Positions 6,180 to 6,323 of a DNA stretch of 6,323 nucleotides are shown here, piece after piece (position 1 is the first letter of the stretch; each line of letters opens with the position of its first letter). The stretch is from positions 1-6,323 of the forward strand of contig JAILFF010000274.1 of NCBI GenBank assembly GCA_024697705.1, read 5' to 3'. Source of the DNA: Ruminococcus sp. (lineage in GTDB: Bacteria; Bacillota; Clostridia; Oscillospirales; Ruminococcaceae). The position numbers and the translations under genes were made by a program. The notes under the pieces are model-generated. The model saw nothing but the letters and a program-made list of their open reading frames with translations, was not told the origin of the DNA and made no database searches.

Positions 6180-6236
6180 TAAACGAACGGAGCGGTCGAA
6201 TTTCGGCGCTATTCACAAATTATATGCAAAGTAAGG

Positions 6237-6287
6237 GCAAATCAGAAGTGAACGCAAATCAGAAGTGAAGGCAAACCAAAAGTCTTA
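6237..6287 (+). repeat. Three 17-bp tandem units at the left edge of repeat copy 2
   Basis: GCAAATCAGAAGTGAAC (6237-6253) is followed by GCAAATCAGAAGTGAAG (6254-6270), identical but for the last base, and then by a diverged unit GCAAACCAAAAGTCTTA (6271-6287) that is the start of the dispersed repeat. Copy 1 at 712 has only a single unit, preceded by the same TAAGG, so the array looks like a local expansion of the repeat's own left end. Confidence 0.75.
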
Positions 6288-6323
6288 GGAAGGGGGTGTG
6301 GGGGAGAACCCTTCTTCAGAAGG
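6270..6323 (+). repeat. Dispersed intergenic hairpin repeat, copy 2 (truncated by window edge)
   Basis: Matches copy 1 (711-765) with two substitutions (C to G and T to G) and one missing A. The hairpin's left arm and loop are present (GGGGGAGAACCCTTC, TTCA), but the right arm runs off the window after GAAGG. The T to G change falls at the bulged base (748 in copy 1), and the C to G change (740 in copy 1) should disturb the outer stem unless the unseen right arm compensates. Confidence 0.8.

Noticed and set aside
1..6323. CRISPR array, tRNA, rRNA, integrase, toxin-antitoxin or phage-defence genes
   Set aside because: None of their sequence signatures is visible on either strand; the 17-bp tandem units have no spacers.

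Overview
The window looks like chromosomal DNA from an anaerobic Bacillota bacterium, most likely a Ruminococcus-type member of the Oscillospiraceae. The grounds are moderately GC-rich coding DNA (GAG, GCG and ATA codons common) separated by AT-rich spacers, strong AGGAGG-like ribosome binding sites, a Clostridia-style LysR effector domain, a lone type IV pilin-like gene, and GGGGG/CCCCC hairpin intergenic repeats. This placement is by impression, not by a search.

Layout, left to right. (1) Positions 2-688 hold the C-terminal three quarters of a LysR-family regulator whose DNA-binding part lies outside the window. (2) Positions 689-1085 (397 bp) have no believable gene. They hold copy 1 of a dispersed hairpin repeat (711-777), a perfect 15-bp inverted repeat with a 61-nt spacer (833-923), overlapping and mutually exclusive stems (925-980), a GC-rich mini-hairpin (1010-1029), and the ribosome binding site of the next gene. 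(3) Positions 1086-2627 encode an asparagine-synthetase-like enzyme with an intact ATP-dependent synthetase domain but no N-terminal glutaminase nucleophile. (4) Positions 2628-2892 hold two candidate promoters and a roughly 145-nt leader with a predicted stem pair. (5) Positions 2893-3411 encode a solitary type IV pilin-like protein with a textbook prepilin signal, followed by a strong terminator. (6) Positions 3551-5959 on the minus strand encode a complete glycogen/maltodextrin phosphorylase (glgP) with its own terminator, so it converges with the pilin gene. (7) Positions 5960-6323 (364 bp) have no gene. They hold the glgP promoter, an unexplained AT-rich stretch, a good sigma-A-like promoter pointing right, three 17-bp tandem units and copy 2 of the dispersed repeat, cut by the window edge.

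The genes do not form an obvious operon or single pathway. The pilin and glgP each have their own promoter and terminator. The LysR fragment and the synthetase are separated by a repeat-rich spacer in which I found no convincing promoter. glgP is the storage-glucan breakdown enzyme, the synthetase-like protein is nitrogen or amide metabolism, and the pilin is a surface protein. I do not see a clear new multi-gene system. The points most worth following up are the glutaminase-less synthetase, the structured pilin leader and the repeat family.
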